This document shows positions 1 to 11,600 of a DNA stretch of 26,455 nt, one piece after another (the stretch's first letter is position 1; each line of letters opens with the position of its first letter). The position numbers and the translations under genes were made by a program. The stretch lies in contig NAOQ01000520.1 in NCBI GenBank assembly GCA_002751075.1, forward strand, positions 16,602 to 43,056, given 5' to 3'. The stretch comes from Ichthyophonus hoferi (Eukaryota; Opisthokonta; Ichthyosporea; Ichthyophonida; Ichthyophonidae). The notes under the pieces were generated by a model, which did not search any database, had not been told where the DNA came from, and worked only from the letters and a program-made list of their open reading frames with translations.

Positions 1-239
1 TCAGGAAGGATGGCAAATTTATCTTTAATGTGATCCCGTCGTTTCCTCTCCAGTGCCGTATGATGTGCTCTCTTGTCCTTGCGGGGATCCATCGGTTCAC
101 TACCATCTGGTGAGGCTTCACTGTAACCATCTAAACTCTCGCGAGCTGGCGGTCCACCAGTCAAGGAACCTGATAAGGTTTGGGGAGAGGGATGACTTCG
201 GCCCATAGGACTGTTGTTTTGATAGGGAGCTTGCGACAT
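1..239 (-). CDS. MAX: MAX-like bHLH transcription factor, first coding exon (partial)
   Basis: The start codon is the complement of 237-239, and 79 codons are visible before the window edge, with no stop. After about 50 residues rich in S, P and G comes the basic region KDKRAHHTALERKRRDHIKDKF (about residues 54-75; here run together from two blocks), nearly identical to MAX. It keeps the residues that contact the E-box CACGTG: H60, E64 and R68. MAX is the obligate dimer partner of MYC and MXD proteins in the nucleus. MLX and USF differ clearly in this stretch. The N-terminal extension is longer than, and unlike, the acidic N-terminus of vertebrate MAX. Helix 1 begins (IKDKFAILP); the loop, helix 2 and zipper lie outside the window. 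It is head-to-head with CHMP1. The family call is firm; orthology to MAX rather than a close paralogue is likely but not proven. Confidence 0.85.
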   Translation of the reverse strand, partial: MSQAPYQNNSPMGRSHPSPQTLSGSLTGGPPARESLDGYSEASPDGSEPMDPRKDKRAHHTALERKRRDHIKDKFAILP

Positions 240-1195
240 GACTTAATTAAGCCCAAGTCAATAGACGCTTCTATTATTGCAATGTACCGATGTACTGTGC
301 ACTTTAAAGTAACGTAAATCTTAACTTTAGGTTTTTACCCACGGATATATGGTTGAGGAGGGACTTCTTATTTTATTATATTACTAAGATTATGTTAATA
401 TCATAGAAAACTAGGAAAAAGTAATACTATTTATCCAGCGTCAACGAAAGAAAAGGTGTGTTATGAGGGCCCTATAATAAAGAGAAGTGGGTCTACGGGA
501 AGGAGTGGGGAGAGATAGGGCCAGATTTGGGTCAGGTATAGAGTACAAATACAGTGAATAAAGTACACTATTTAGTAACAAACTTTAAATGTAAAAGCAA
601 TACAGAATACATACATATATAAATGTACTACTGTTGTTACATATTCTTGATTAAATTAGAATATTTAAAGATTCGAATGGGATAACGACATGATATTCCT
701 GCGTATGATTGGACGCCATTAACTTGATCTATTCATATACCGTCAACCATTGGGTATTTTGGTTAAACATCAGTCTTAATACATTTAAATTCATTGATAA
801 CAGGAAATATTTAATGTGCCCAATGATTGGCTATTATGAAAGTATGTTAATGATATAATTAAGTGTAATTAAGATTAGATGACAAGTTATGGTGTATTAA
901 AAACAATCCAACCATCCATCGATCAAGCTATAATAGATAAAATATTACATACAATAAAGCAAACATATCTTATTATTGTATTATTTTTATTTTATTTTAT
1001 TTACTTGCTGATTTTAACAAAGTTCACCATGTTTGGCGGGTCTGCAACCAAAAATTTGGAGGGTATCCTGTTGTGGAGGTTAATGATTGTGATATAATAT
1101 GTTGTGTAACTTTGTGTGGATGAGGGGAAGGCGGTATGAACATATATTACTTGAAAGAGTTTTCGCCTCCTAATTTCTTTATTTTAGATTGTGTT
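240..1195. promoter_or_regulatory. Divergent intergenic region between MAX-like gene and CHMP1
   Basis: About 950 bases separate the two start codons, which face away from each other. The stretch is AT-rich and must hold the 5' UTRs and promoters of both genes. I see no convincing TATA box at a fixed distance from either start. CCAAT/ATTGG pentamers occur, for example near 749 and 829. A 72-codon open frame at 879-1097 is AT-rich, resembles nothing and is not called. Confidence 0.5.
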
Positions 1196-4100
1196 ATGGT
1201 GTGTGTGCCCAGGGTAAGTCTTTTTTTTTTCAGCATAACTACTAAGAAAAGGCTAGTATTTTACCTAGGCTGCAACATTTATTATTGTTAAATCACCCTT
1301 AAATTCATATGCAAATCATAATTCCATACCTGTGTGCTCTATAGTTCTTATTTTAGATCTTAATGTTCCTCAGAGGTATTTTATCAATCACAAAGGCAAT
1401 CACACTGCTTGTTCAACCAGATGTTATGATTACGAATAAATGATTGTTTTGTGTTTTCTTTATTTATGTGATGTATCTCTAGTATTCCTTTCTTTCTTCT
1501 TTTATATTTCCTTAATGGTTCATAGAGGCCGTCTTTAACTTGAAGTTTGCTTCAAAGCAAATGGCACGACATGCTACTAAAGCAGAGAAAGACCAAAAAG
1601 CCCAAGAGGCAATGGTGAAAAAGGTAGCTGTTAATCCCTCTTACTAATACTCTGTTATGTAAGTGGTTAGGTGGGTTTGATATTTGTGGGTCTGACTTAA
1701 CAAACAATGACTCATGGTATCTTATATTAATTATATTCTGTTTTTACATCAAGGTTTTACAACATTAGCATATATTGGTATTATTATTTTTTTGGTTAAC
1801 GTACAAAAGATAAACTCACTTTTATTTAATATTAATCTATATATTCTGATGAGGCTTTGGATTTTTATTCGAAATATTATTTACTTCAACCTAACTATAC
1901 ACATTGGTTTTCACTTTTTGATTATCTTATATGAAGGTTATTTTAAAAAGCCTCATCATAATCTGGACAATACTGTCTACTACAATATAAAGATAAGAAG
2001 AATAGTCGTTTCAACCTGATTATTTTTCTTCAATAACGTTTATTTTGCATTAAAATGAAGGCATTGTATCCGTAGACAGCAACTTGTGTGGGTATTGGTA
2101 TATATATATTCTTTTCTTTTGACACAAGTATTATATAGGCCATCGTCAAGGGAAACATGGATGGTGCACGAATCTATGCTGAGAATGCAGTTCGTAAGAA
2201 ACAAGAATCTCTCAACTATCTTAGGATGTCCTCTCGTTTAGACGCCACTTCCCAGAGGGTGCAAACCGCTTTGACGATGAAGCATGTGAGTGACCATCAT
2301 TATATAAAAGCAACTTGGGCAATATCCGGCACTACCCGCAAGTCACACATGGCTTCCCTACCATTCACATATACAGATGCCTATATGTCTTTCATCTTCC
2401 TATCTCCCAATCTTCTCAGGGTGTATTTGATTGATTTTATTTCTATTGCCGGGTCTCCCTATTAATGTTTGTGATTTTATTCCTATTCCTTATTAGAGTA
2501 TACTTATGACTGTATGTTTATTTGTAGTTTCTTTTTACTTTTCGCGTTTTCTTTTTTTTGAACTGTAATCTAGTAGTGGTCACTCGTTTTCTTCTGTTAA
2601 TATTTTATTATACGTGTTCCTACTCCCTCTTTCCCATGCTCCTCTCTGTAACCCTTTATTGACTACATCAGTAGCACAGCCTTTTATATGATCTAGACCA
2701 CACTGGCACATATTAGTATCTTAGTAGGGTCCATGCCACCTGTAGTCTACCTTCAAACCTTATAAACACCAATCACATTTAACCCCTTACACACACATTA
2801 TTACTACTGTCTGGGTGGGAGCGTTACATAACAATCATATAGCTCATCCCCACGACAACCGTTTGTTGTTTCTAAATGTTTTCCATGCAATATATATGTC
2901 TTAATTAGTCTATTGTATTTTAAGTGTACTTGGCGCACGGGAGGTGATTTAAGTTATTCCCTATATAACCTTGTAGGAAGAAAGAGAGTAGACCTTTATA
3001 TAAAGAATATTTACATACCAGGTTTGGGTTCACTCTTAGACAACCTAATGTGCAGTTTATAATTGTATGATCTAACGCAGTGGGAGGTATGTGTAGGTGC
3101 AAAAGTCAATGGGACAGGCTGTGAAAGGGATGGATAAGGCCCTGCAAAGTATGGACCTCGCTAAGGTAAAGTTATGTTTAGATACCGTAAGGGGGAATGA
3201 ATGTGATTGGATATGGTAAGGAGAAGAGATATGATTGGGTATTACAAAGTGGGGCTGTAAAAGTTATGTATTCTAATTGGGCCATAACAGGTTTTGTCTA
3301 GCTCTTTCGTTTCTTGCATCCTGCTGCCCTTCCTTTTCTTATTCTCGGCACTCATTGGCACTATGTTACAACATATCTTTCCTTATATGACCTTCCACTG
3401 CGGGCGGTATTAATAAGCCATGATATGCAACCAATAGATCACCGCCTTGATGGACAAGTTTGAATCTCAATTTGAGGATCTAGATGTTCAGACAGGAGTG
3501 ATGGAGAATGCCATGGGAGGAGCTATTACCACATCGGTACCAGAGGACCAGGTGGGTGTGAAAGGAGTAGATTGCATCCTACCTGCAGGTTTATGTGTGC
3601 TGGTTCTGGTAATGTAGTGGATAAAGATAGGTAGAGCCTGATATCTTGTGAGAGGTAAATGGGTTTAGGGGTATTGTTTTTGTATTATTTGCCACAATGT
3701 AATTGGTTCATTATACGTTCCTTCCAATAAGAATCAGCTATATCTTTGTGAGCAGGACTATGCCACCCCCTCCCCGTTTCTATCCTTCATTAGCGTATCA
3801 TATATGCATTATCTCTCTCCCTAACGGTATACCTTGCCCTAGGTGGAGTCCCTTATTCAACAGGTGGCAGATGAGCATGGCCTAGAGATGTCATCAGAGC
3901 TTAATGCTGCAGAGGTATGGCTGAGTGTGATATGTCATACATGACAACTATATTCCCCATCTCCTTAGCCAGTAGGCCTTGGTTATCAGTGCTCTCTTTC
4001 TTTTGTTCCTCTAATTAGGCAATATCTATCATGACCTTGTCGGATTGGCGCAAGATCACAGTATTGTAGCACCCTCTTTATAGTATGAACTATATACCAG

Positions 4101-5031
4101 TACCTACTGTTGGGCCATGGAGATGATTTAACATATTGTTATGATCTTGTGGTTAAAGTCACTCACTTGCCTCCAACCAATTAATATACCTATCGATTAT
4201 TGATCAATGTTGTGCAATGATGATATATGATCTCGGAAGATGGACGAATCAAAGCAGTAACCCTTAGCGGGCCATAATAACCCTTCTGTATAACCAGAGG
4301 AAAAAATGGACTGCTAGTCTCATTATGAAAGGAGTCCCCTTTTTAATCTCCTAAAATATTTTTGATGTTCATTTTCAATTGGGACTTAGTAAGCTATTCT
4401 GCTGGTTCTGCTTTTACTTATAGTGGGATCATAATTGGTCTAGCCTAATCTTTCACTGAAGGTTTCAACAGATACGTATGGCAAAGTATTATGGTTGATT
4501 TAGACTATATACGTGAAATGTAGCATATTTGATTGGTAAAAGACTTTATTTTTTATTTTTCTGCAATTGGATTGGGTGTGACTTTTAACTATTTCCTCAA
4601 AATGAACTGATTCAATTGGCCCTCTGATGTCAGGTCGAGATACCCATGGCGGAAAATGTATTCTTATATTTTATTTTATTTAAGGAAAAAACATAACCAA
4701 TTATTTATAATCTAGATCATGTTTAACATCACAGCAGCCAATTGTCCTACTTTATTCTGTGCAAAACTGTAGTTTATTTATTTATTACAACATCGGCCTC
4801 CCTATCATTTTTAAAGGAGTGCACATATAGGCGCACTATTTAAAGGAATATTGGCCTTTTATTGATAGCATGCAATAGATGATAATAGTCAAAAGCAATC
4901 TAACTAGTGATTGGTCTTTAATACTAATCACTATGATACCCTTCCAGGTTGGTTCTAAGTTGCCACAAATATCAACACAAGAGGAGGCCCAACTGAATGA
5001 TCGCCTTAGAGCCCTGCGTGATATGGAATGA
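1196..5031 (+). CDS. CHMP1: CHMP1, ESCRT-III / vacuolar sorting protein DID2 homologue
   Basis: This is an ESCRT-III filament subunit that recruits VPS4 and spastin-type ATPases in endosomal sorting and abscission. The exons that can be joined in phase are 1528-1623, 2139-2285, 3097-3165, 3438-3551, 3843-3914 and 4948-5031, giving 193 residues plus exon 1; human CHMP1A and CHMP1B are 196 and 199. Recognisable blocks are NLKFASKQ at the start of helix 1, [14 protein letters not shown] (CHMP1A has CARVYAENAIRKKN), then [35 protein letters not shown], and the C-terminal MIT-interacting helix [16 protein letters not shown], which keeps the LxxRLxxLR pattern of MIM1. The first exon is tiny and uncertain. 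The ATG at 1196 (G at -3 and +4) with donor AGG|gtaagt gives MVCVPR. An ATG at 1363 ending G|gtatttt, with acceptor at 1525, would give MFLRE instead. The last intron exceeds 1 kb. Confidence 0.9.
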
Positions 5032-5832
5032 AGCATTTTATAACTCGCCATCTCTCTCATTACCATACCATGCCCTACATCGTATGGTGCCTGTATTCCT
5101 ACCCGTGAAACAACCCCTGCCTTGTTCTAGAAGAACATAGTACTATTGTTATGATGGTATTGTAAGGATGGATGCCCCTATTGTTTATAAATGTATATGG
5201 AGTGACTAAGTTGCATTCTAACCTATCCATCATTACTTTGCCATTCTTATAATCATCACTAAACTGGACTTTATTAACTAGCAATCAAAATCATGCTGGC
5301 TCAAGTACGCCACTAATGCCCCATTGGTTATTTAGTTCACCTCTCATGACAACCATTTCAATTTGTAGTAATATAATATAACAGAGAGGCAATAGGCCAG
5401 TATAAGACGAGGAAAATAATTAGCCCTAATTGGCAACAAATTTGACAGAACAAAAGTGATCTAGTGCAAACTGAAAATAATAATTTTAGATAATTGGTCA
5501 TAAGCACTATACCAAATGAGATCACTCCTACCACCAGTCAACAACCAATCAATCTAGATGGTCGTCCTATTTGAGTAGGGAAGTTGACCTATTAGCAGCC
5601 ATACATAGCTAGGCAAATGGGTAAATGCCCAATCATCAATAACCAAGTCCTCCATATCTAGCCAATGAACTTTAATTTTTCTGTTGTTAGCAAGAAACCT
5701 GCTCTTGCTCATTTGCATTCGTGCCATTTATGTGCATGCATATCATATCCTATATGTATAAATCTATGTGTAGGAATCAGTACGCTAGGCTAGCTGTGTG
5801 TCTGTCTAGGCCTGTCCCCATCTGCTACCCTT
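5032..5832. other. Convergent intergenic region CHMP1 / EXOSC1
   Basis: These 801 bases hold the 3' UTRs of two genes that run towards each other. No gene is seen; the short open frames here have no recognisable protein features. AATAAA on the minus strand lies near 5269-5274 (tttatt on the plus strand), but it is over 500 bases beyond the EXOSC1 stop, so its use is uncertain. CCAAT/ATTGG pentamers recur. Confidence 0.5.
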
Positions 5833-8054
5833 TCACATGTCGTCTGGTTTGGCCACCTTTCTAAACTCTTTAGTATGGGTCTTAGGGTTCATCATTTCAC
5901 ACCAACTCACTGGTATCATGGTGTCCCCTAGGAGAGGGAAGGAGGGTGTGAGGGTATGTATAGGGCTTTTTAAGCTACACCTTTGATAACCGGACATTCA
6001 GCAGTATAAGCCATATATATCTGAATGTATTCCTTCAGGTATATTGACATGGCCCTTGTATATAAATGCATTCTAAGTTTTAGTATTGCACAAGATAGCA
6101 AAACACTACAATTTTAAAACATAGATACATTAACACGCATCCACGAATACACACTATAACCAGACGGGCATAACTCTACCTTCCATAGTAGTTGCAAAGA
6201 CTACGCCATATTCATTCTTAGCTGTTGTCAGCAAATATGATCTGGAATCGCCCAATGAAAGCTAGTGATTGTTAAGGTAGAATCATTTTATGGCATGGGG
6301 AAACGGATAAATGAATGACCAAATACAAAACGGTCATATAAGAAAAGATTAAGATGTTTGCTAAAGTGAAAGTAAGTAGGATAATAACCACTCTACCCCT
6401 CATATCATATATTTTAGATAAGAACATCTATAGTCGTGGTTAAACACAACCTCTTGATTGACGCAGGAAATATAAAAGTCTAAAGCAGAGCAAAATAAAT
6501 AAAAGAAGATGGTGAAGTAGCCACTAGAGAGGAGAATGAGGAGGGAGAAAACAAGAGAGGATTAGTTGGTAGGGAGTAGGGAGTCGGATACAACTTCCGC
6601 TCGGATAATATCTCCAGGGCTGAAGCACTTGTATATTTCTACCTTGTCCTTCTCAGTGGCGCGTACGTCACGCATCCTACAAGGAGTTATACATGAATAT
6701 AAAAAAAACGAACAGTAATGACGGGTAGAGAGCCATGCTGCTCTTAGCTCTATCCCACAACTAGTGAGACCTGTATATCCAACCTCAGTGGTCCTTACTC
6801 ATCCATCTCCCCCTCAGTGGCAGGGAAGGTTACCCAAATAACATTCCTTTGTCCTTCCTTCTTCTTATATATTAAAAAACAAAGTCTGAAATTTAAAGTA
6901 AATTGGTGATTGGTGGAAGAAGAATATATAGGAAGATAGGGTACGGGGTGAGGGGGAGAGAGGGAGAGAGAACAAGAGAGGGAGGGAGAGTAGAGGGAGT
7001 CACATTCTATTTCGTACCTTACCGTTCCTCGGAAGGTATTTTTAAGAGGGGTCAGCCCTACACAGATGATATCACACTTAGCATAGCGTGGGTTTACACC
7101 AGTAACCTGGTGCCAATAAAAATTGGTGTCATAAACCCACAACCAATTAAAAAGTAAAAATCAAAGAAAGGGTAGGCGGGAAACACGAGAGTGTAGAATG
7201 GAATAATGAGAGAGACATTGAGAGAAAGAAAAAAGGCCACAGCGAAAGTTTAATGGTGGAAGCGAAAGAAAGAAACGTCAACACACAGCGAGAGAGAGAT
7301 GTGACAAGGCAGTGAATAAGAAACTGTTTCAAGTTTTTTTAAAAAAGAATACAAGAGGATCATTCATATAGGCAACGAATACAACTAAAAGAGGGTGGGG
7401 GTATTACTGAAATCCAACATCGTATTGTATATAGCTTACAAAAAGTGAGAAAAAAGTATACTTAGATAGACAATGAGAGAGAAAATGTGTATAGTTATAG
7501 TCTTTAGGAGTTATAGAATAATTCAAAGGTAAGTAGGTATACAGGTATATGAGTAGCTCTACCTTCCTTATGTACACACCTTGGCAATGACTATGGAGCC
7601 AACTTCAGGAACTACTCCCGAATACTTGTCGTGCACAACAGTGAGAACTGGAAGCTGGAGGAAGACCCATAAAAGAGTGTAAGTGTTAATAGTTAAATGA
7701 GGGAAAGGGAGGAATGGGTGTGTATAGTGCATTGTTAGATATGCATGCATCCAGGCTGAGTCGTGGCGTGCTTATATATCAGAGGTAAGGAGCAGGATGT
7801 TTTGTGTACAGGAAGGAAGGGAGAGATGGGGAAAAAAGATAAATCACAATAAGGAATGAGGGTAGGCTCTGGTAGTATATATACATATGAATACCACTAA
7901 GGAGATCCTGACCTACCTCGTTCTCGTCAGAGGCAACCTTTATTAATACCCCCACAGTGGAGGCATGAATACTAGCCGCCCTGATATAGGTCCCTGTACC
8001 TGACTTAAAATCTTCAACATGGCCTAAACGTTGACCTGGAATAACAGTCTCCAT
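5833..8054 (-). CDS. EXOSC1: Exosome complex component CSL4 (EXOSC1)
   Basis: This is a cap subunit of the RNA exosome, acting in nuclear and cytoplasmic 3'-5' RNA processing and decay. Six exons join in phase (all complement): 7917-8054, 7580-7654, 7018-7106, 6592-6676, 6180-6261 and 5833-5927, giving 187 aa; human EXOSC1 is 195. Landmarks, in order: VIPGQRLG and SGTGTYIRAASIHAS in the N-terminal domain; LPVLTVV and VPEVGSIVIAKVTGVNPRYAKCDI opening the S1 RNA-binding domain; PLKNTFRGTVR; VRATEKDKVEIYK, identical to the human protein over 13 residues; LSLGDSRSYLLTTAKNEYGVV; and the terminal PVSWCEMMNPKTHTKEFRKVAK, which closely matches human PISWCEMQCPKTHTKEFRKVA. The start is the only ATG in frame at the head of exon 1 and matches the family. 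It is head-to-head with eRF3, with 551 bases between their starts. Confidence 0.95.
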
Positions 8055-8605
8055 GGTGATAGAAAAATAGTATAGAGATGATAGAGTTTAAAATTATATT
8101 ATTAACCACCAGACATACCAATATACAATACTAATAATAACAATAATAGTGTGTGTACATTGTCCTAGTTATAGCAGCATACCTGCCATGGCGCCTAGAT
8201 TACTGGGGGGGTTTAGATTCAAAAATGCCTCCGTATAAATATTACTTAATATATTATAGAGTTTTATAAAAAATGGTAAAGGTTTACATTTTATTTACAA
8301 AAATTTAATAAAATTTGCTATGGGGCAACAAAAGGCAAGTAATATTTGTTTATGTAAATAAATATAATATTAAATTAGAAACATTACTTGTTTATTTTAA
8401 GTTAAAATGGTGTAGTCTGGGATCGAGGTCTATAAGAAAATATATTTTACATAAATTCAGAGGGGGTTCTTTACAAATAATCCCTATGGACTTAATCGCA
8501 CATGTTAGAACAGCGTCATTGTACCCAAGTATTTAGTATTTAGTTATATTACTACACTCGAAGAAGTTGTAGTATAACCGTACCACCATTAACGTACACT
8601 TCACA
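8055..8605. promoter_or_regulatory. Shared divergent promoter region of EXOSC1 and eRF3
   Basis: These 551 bases lie between the start codons of EXOSC1 (leftward) and eRF3 (rightward). They are very AT-rich, with a G7 run near 8204-8210. No repeat or other gene is visible; the 73-codon frame at 8315-8536 has an A+T-driven composition (lysine, isoleucine, tyrosine) and is not called. The transcription starts cannot be placed from sequence alone. Confidence 0.5.
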
Positions 8606-11600
8606 ATGGCACAAAAAGATGGCAAATATGAGGAGTCTCTCGCTCAGGAGACAGCTAACATGTCTATGAATGGCAATGGACGCCCTACTGGCAACCGTAA
8701 CCAGGGTTACTACCAGCAACCTCAGCAATACGCTGGTTACCAACAACAGCAGCAGCAACCTCAGTATGGTGGTTACTATCAAGGCCAGGGTAGTTTCAAT
8801 GCCGGAGCCAATTCCTTCGTTCCTCAGGCCACTGCTCAGGCTTTTGTGCCAGGCGGTTATGCCCCACAGCAGAATTATAACCGTGGTGGACAGGGTAAGA
8901 ATTATACTTGAAAGGGGGTATGATAGGACTATTGAACTAAGGCAGGCGTGTTATGGTGGTCGATTGCATATTTATATGAATATAATTTAGCGTTAATATA
9001 TATACATATATATATATATATGTCCAATATTTTTAATTTACCTGGTAATGATTAAGTAAACAGGACACACCCCTCCCTGCAAGATTTGGGTTAGAGGGAG
9101 AGAGGAGAGAGGGAAGGGTATATACTAATATATTAAGTGGTATGGGTTGAAAGATGACCTAGACAGGGTGTTGACCTCCATCACCCCTCTTCTTCCCTCT
9201 TGCAGGTTACAACCAGAACCAATATCAGGGCTACCAGGGTGGTTACCAACAACAAGGTTACCAACAACAAGGTTACCAACAACAGCAACAGGCATACCAG
9301 GCCCCTTCTGGAGGTCTTCCTCGTGCTGTCTACTCTGCTCCAGCCCCTGTTGCTACCCCCGTAAAGGCCACCGAGCCTGTGGTTGTTAAGGCCACCCCTG
9401 CTCCAGCTGCCACCCAGGAGGATTGGGAGAAGGAGACTCCCGTGGTCCCTGCCCCTGCCCCCACTCCTGTCAAAGCAGAGGCACCTGTTGCTAAGGAACC
9501 CAGGGAACCCAAGGCAGAGGCACCCAAGAAGCCTAGAAAGAAAGTATTTCTGGAGGAGAAGGATCACCTTAACATCCTGTTCATTGGCCACGTTGGTAGG
9601 TGCTTGGAGGTGGGGGAAAGGGTGGGGTAGATGGTTGCTTGATTGTAATGGTATATCTTGGATGTGCTGTGAGGGCTATGGCGTGGCTACCTACTGCCTA
9701 CTAGTTGTGGGACCGTGGCTGGGTATATATGTATACATGTCTTCTACTACGTCTTAAACAAAGGAAAGACTCGGGCTTCTTAACTGCAGACCTTTTTACT
9801 TGGCTATTTCCATACTCGTTAAAAAGTATTGGCTATGTATCATTGGATTAGGATTTTTTAAACATATTGCATATCAACTAATTATTGGGGGTCTTCAGAT
9901 GCTGGCAAGTCAACCATTGGAGGACAGATCATGTAAGTACCCAAACTCATACCCATATCCACCTTCTATATTTCTTTTATAGATGCCTCCTCTATTCACA
10001 CTCTTTGCTTGGCCTATTGCTGATGGTATAACCTTGTATAGGTTCCAGACTGGTATGGTAGATAAACGTACCCTGGAGAAATACGAGAAGGAGGCCAAGG
10101 AGAAGAACAGAGAGAGTTGGTACCTGTCATGGTGTATGGACACTAGCTCGGAGGAGAGAGAGAAGGGAAAGACCGTGGAGGTGGGAAGGGCTAGCTTTAA
10201 CACCGAGAAGAAGGTAAGAGGAAATGTGTATGGTATGTAGTACACGTTATAACGCTACTAGCGCCATTGCCCCCTTCTGTCTCTACCTGTCACTCAGATG
10301 TTACTAGATCACGGCCTATTACTGCGCATCTATATTGCAAATGATATTATATTTGCACACAGTCATGCGCCTTTTCCCCGTCTCCTTCCTCCTGGTGATG
10401 GTTGTGATGAAGTTTTAGAAATAACCTGTTAATTCCTCCTACTTTCCCTCTAGAACTTCACTGTACTGGATGCCCCGGGTCACAAGTCCTTTGTACCTAA
10501 TATGATTGCTGGAGCCGCACAGGCTGATGTGGGAATCTTGGTGAGTAGCACCTGATTGGTCTATACAGTGAATTACATGCAGTTGATCGGTCACATGATA
10601 CAATACCCATTAGTAATTAACAGATGAATGAGCGTCAATATATTCGCACAGATAAATATAAATATTCTTTGCATGCGGGCAAGCAATTGATTGGCGGTAT
10701 ATCAGGCCACTATATTGCGATGTTCGTATGTGGATGTATATGTAGCTACTTGTGTTTAATTTAAATGTGTTCCACCTAGCCGTTCTACTTCACAATATTT
10801 TTTAAGCCCCCTGTAAGCACAGTCCGTTAACATTTAACTAGCGTGTCAGTATGATAACCCTCTTCACTTTGGATACTTATATAGTCCTTATCCTATCGTT
10901 CACGTTTATCTAATGTCCATATGTCTCCCCTCTCCCTCTAGGTTATCTCTGCCCGTAGGGGTGAGTTTGAGGCTGGCTTTGACAAGGGAGGTCAGACTTG
11001 TGAACACGCCATGCTGTGTAAGACTGCCGGTAAGCCACCTATTTGTAGTAGTTACTTACCTCTGTATGTCTGTAATGAGCCTAGGGCCAAGTCTGGCTAA
11101 ACCGGACACCATCTAGAGATGAGGGTGCGGACATAGGGTATAGGGCATATGTATGTACATGTATCTACATCTCACCACCAGACATGGCGTCCCTATAGGA
11201 ATCAAGTTCTTGGTGGTGCTGGTCAATAAGATGGACGAACCCTCTGTGGCCTGGGACCCTGCAAGGTATATACATATACATATTCCTTTAGCCATTACTT
11301 CACTATGGCCCACTATGCCCTTATAGACCCTATATAATAATGGTATATATGCTATCTTTGTTTAACGTCGCTTATTCTCAGATATGACGAGATCGTAGGC
11401 AAGCTCACTCCTTTCCTGAGGAGGTCTGGCTACAACATGAAGGATGGTGAGTATTGTTGTCACTGATTAAACCTTGGCCAATAAGACAATCTAATTATGA
11501 TTTTGTATGGTCGTTACTATAGTTATTAAATGTAGAGTATTGTGCAAATAATATGTCGATAACACCGGAGTTATATGATGGGAATGACGTATAGCAGGGC

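Noticed and set aside
6795-7142. 115-codon minus-strand frame taken as one exon.
   Set aside because: Only 7018-7106 is coding (EXOSC1 exon 3). The read-through past the donor is low-complexity S/L/P sequence, and the joined exon at 6676 restores the conserved RGTVRMRDVRATEK.
9181-9757. Long open frames on both strands over eRF3 exon 2 (136, 65, 124 and 83 codons).
   Set aside because: They shadow the repetitive, GC-rich A/P/Q-coding exon. Only the frame continuing into GHVDAGKST is conserved.
10395-10430. Possible box C/D snoRNA in an eRF3 intron (gtgatga near 10411).
   Set aside because: No CTGA D box with a flanking terminal stem follows at a suitable distance.
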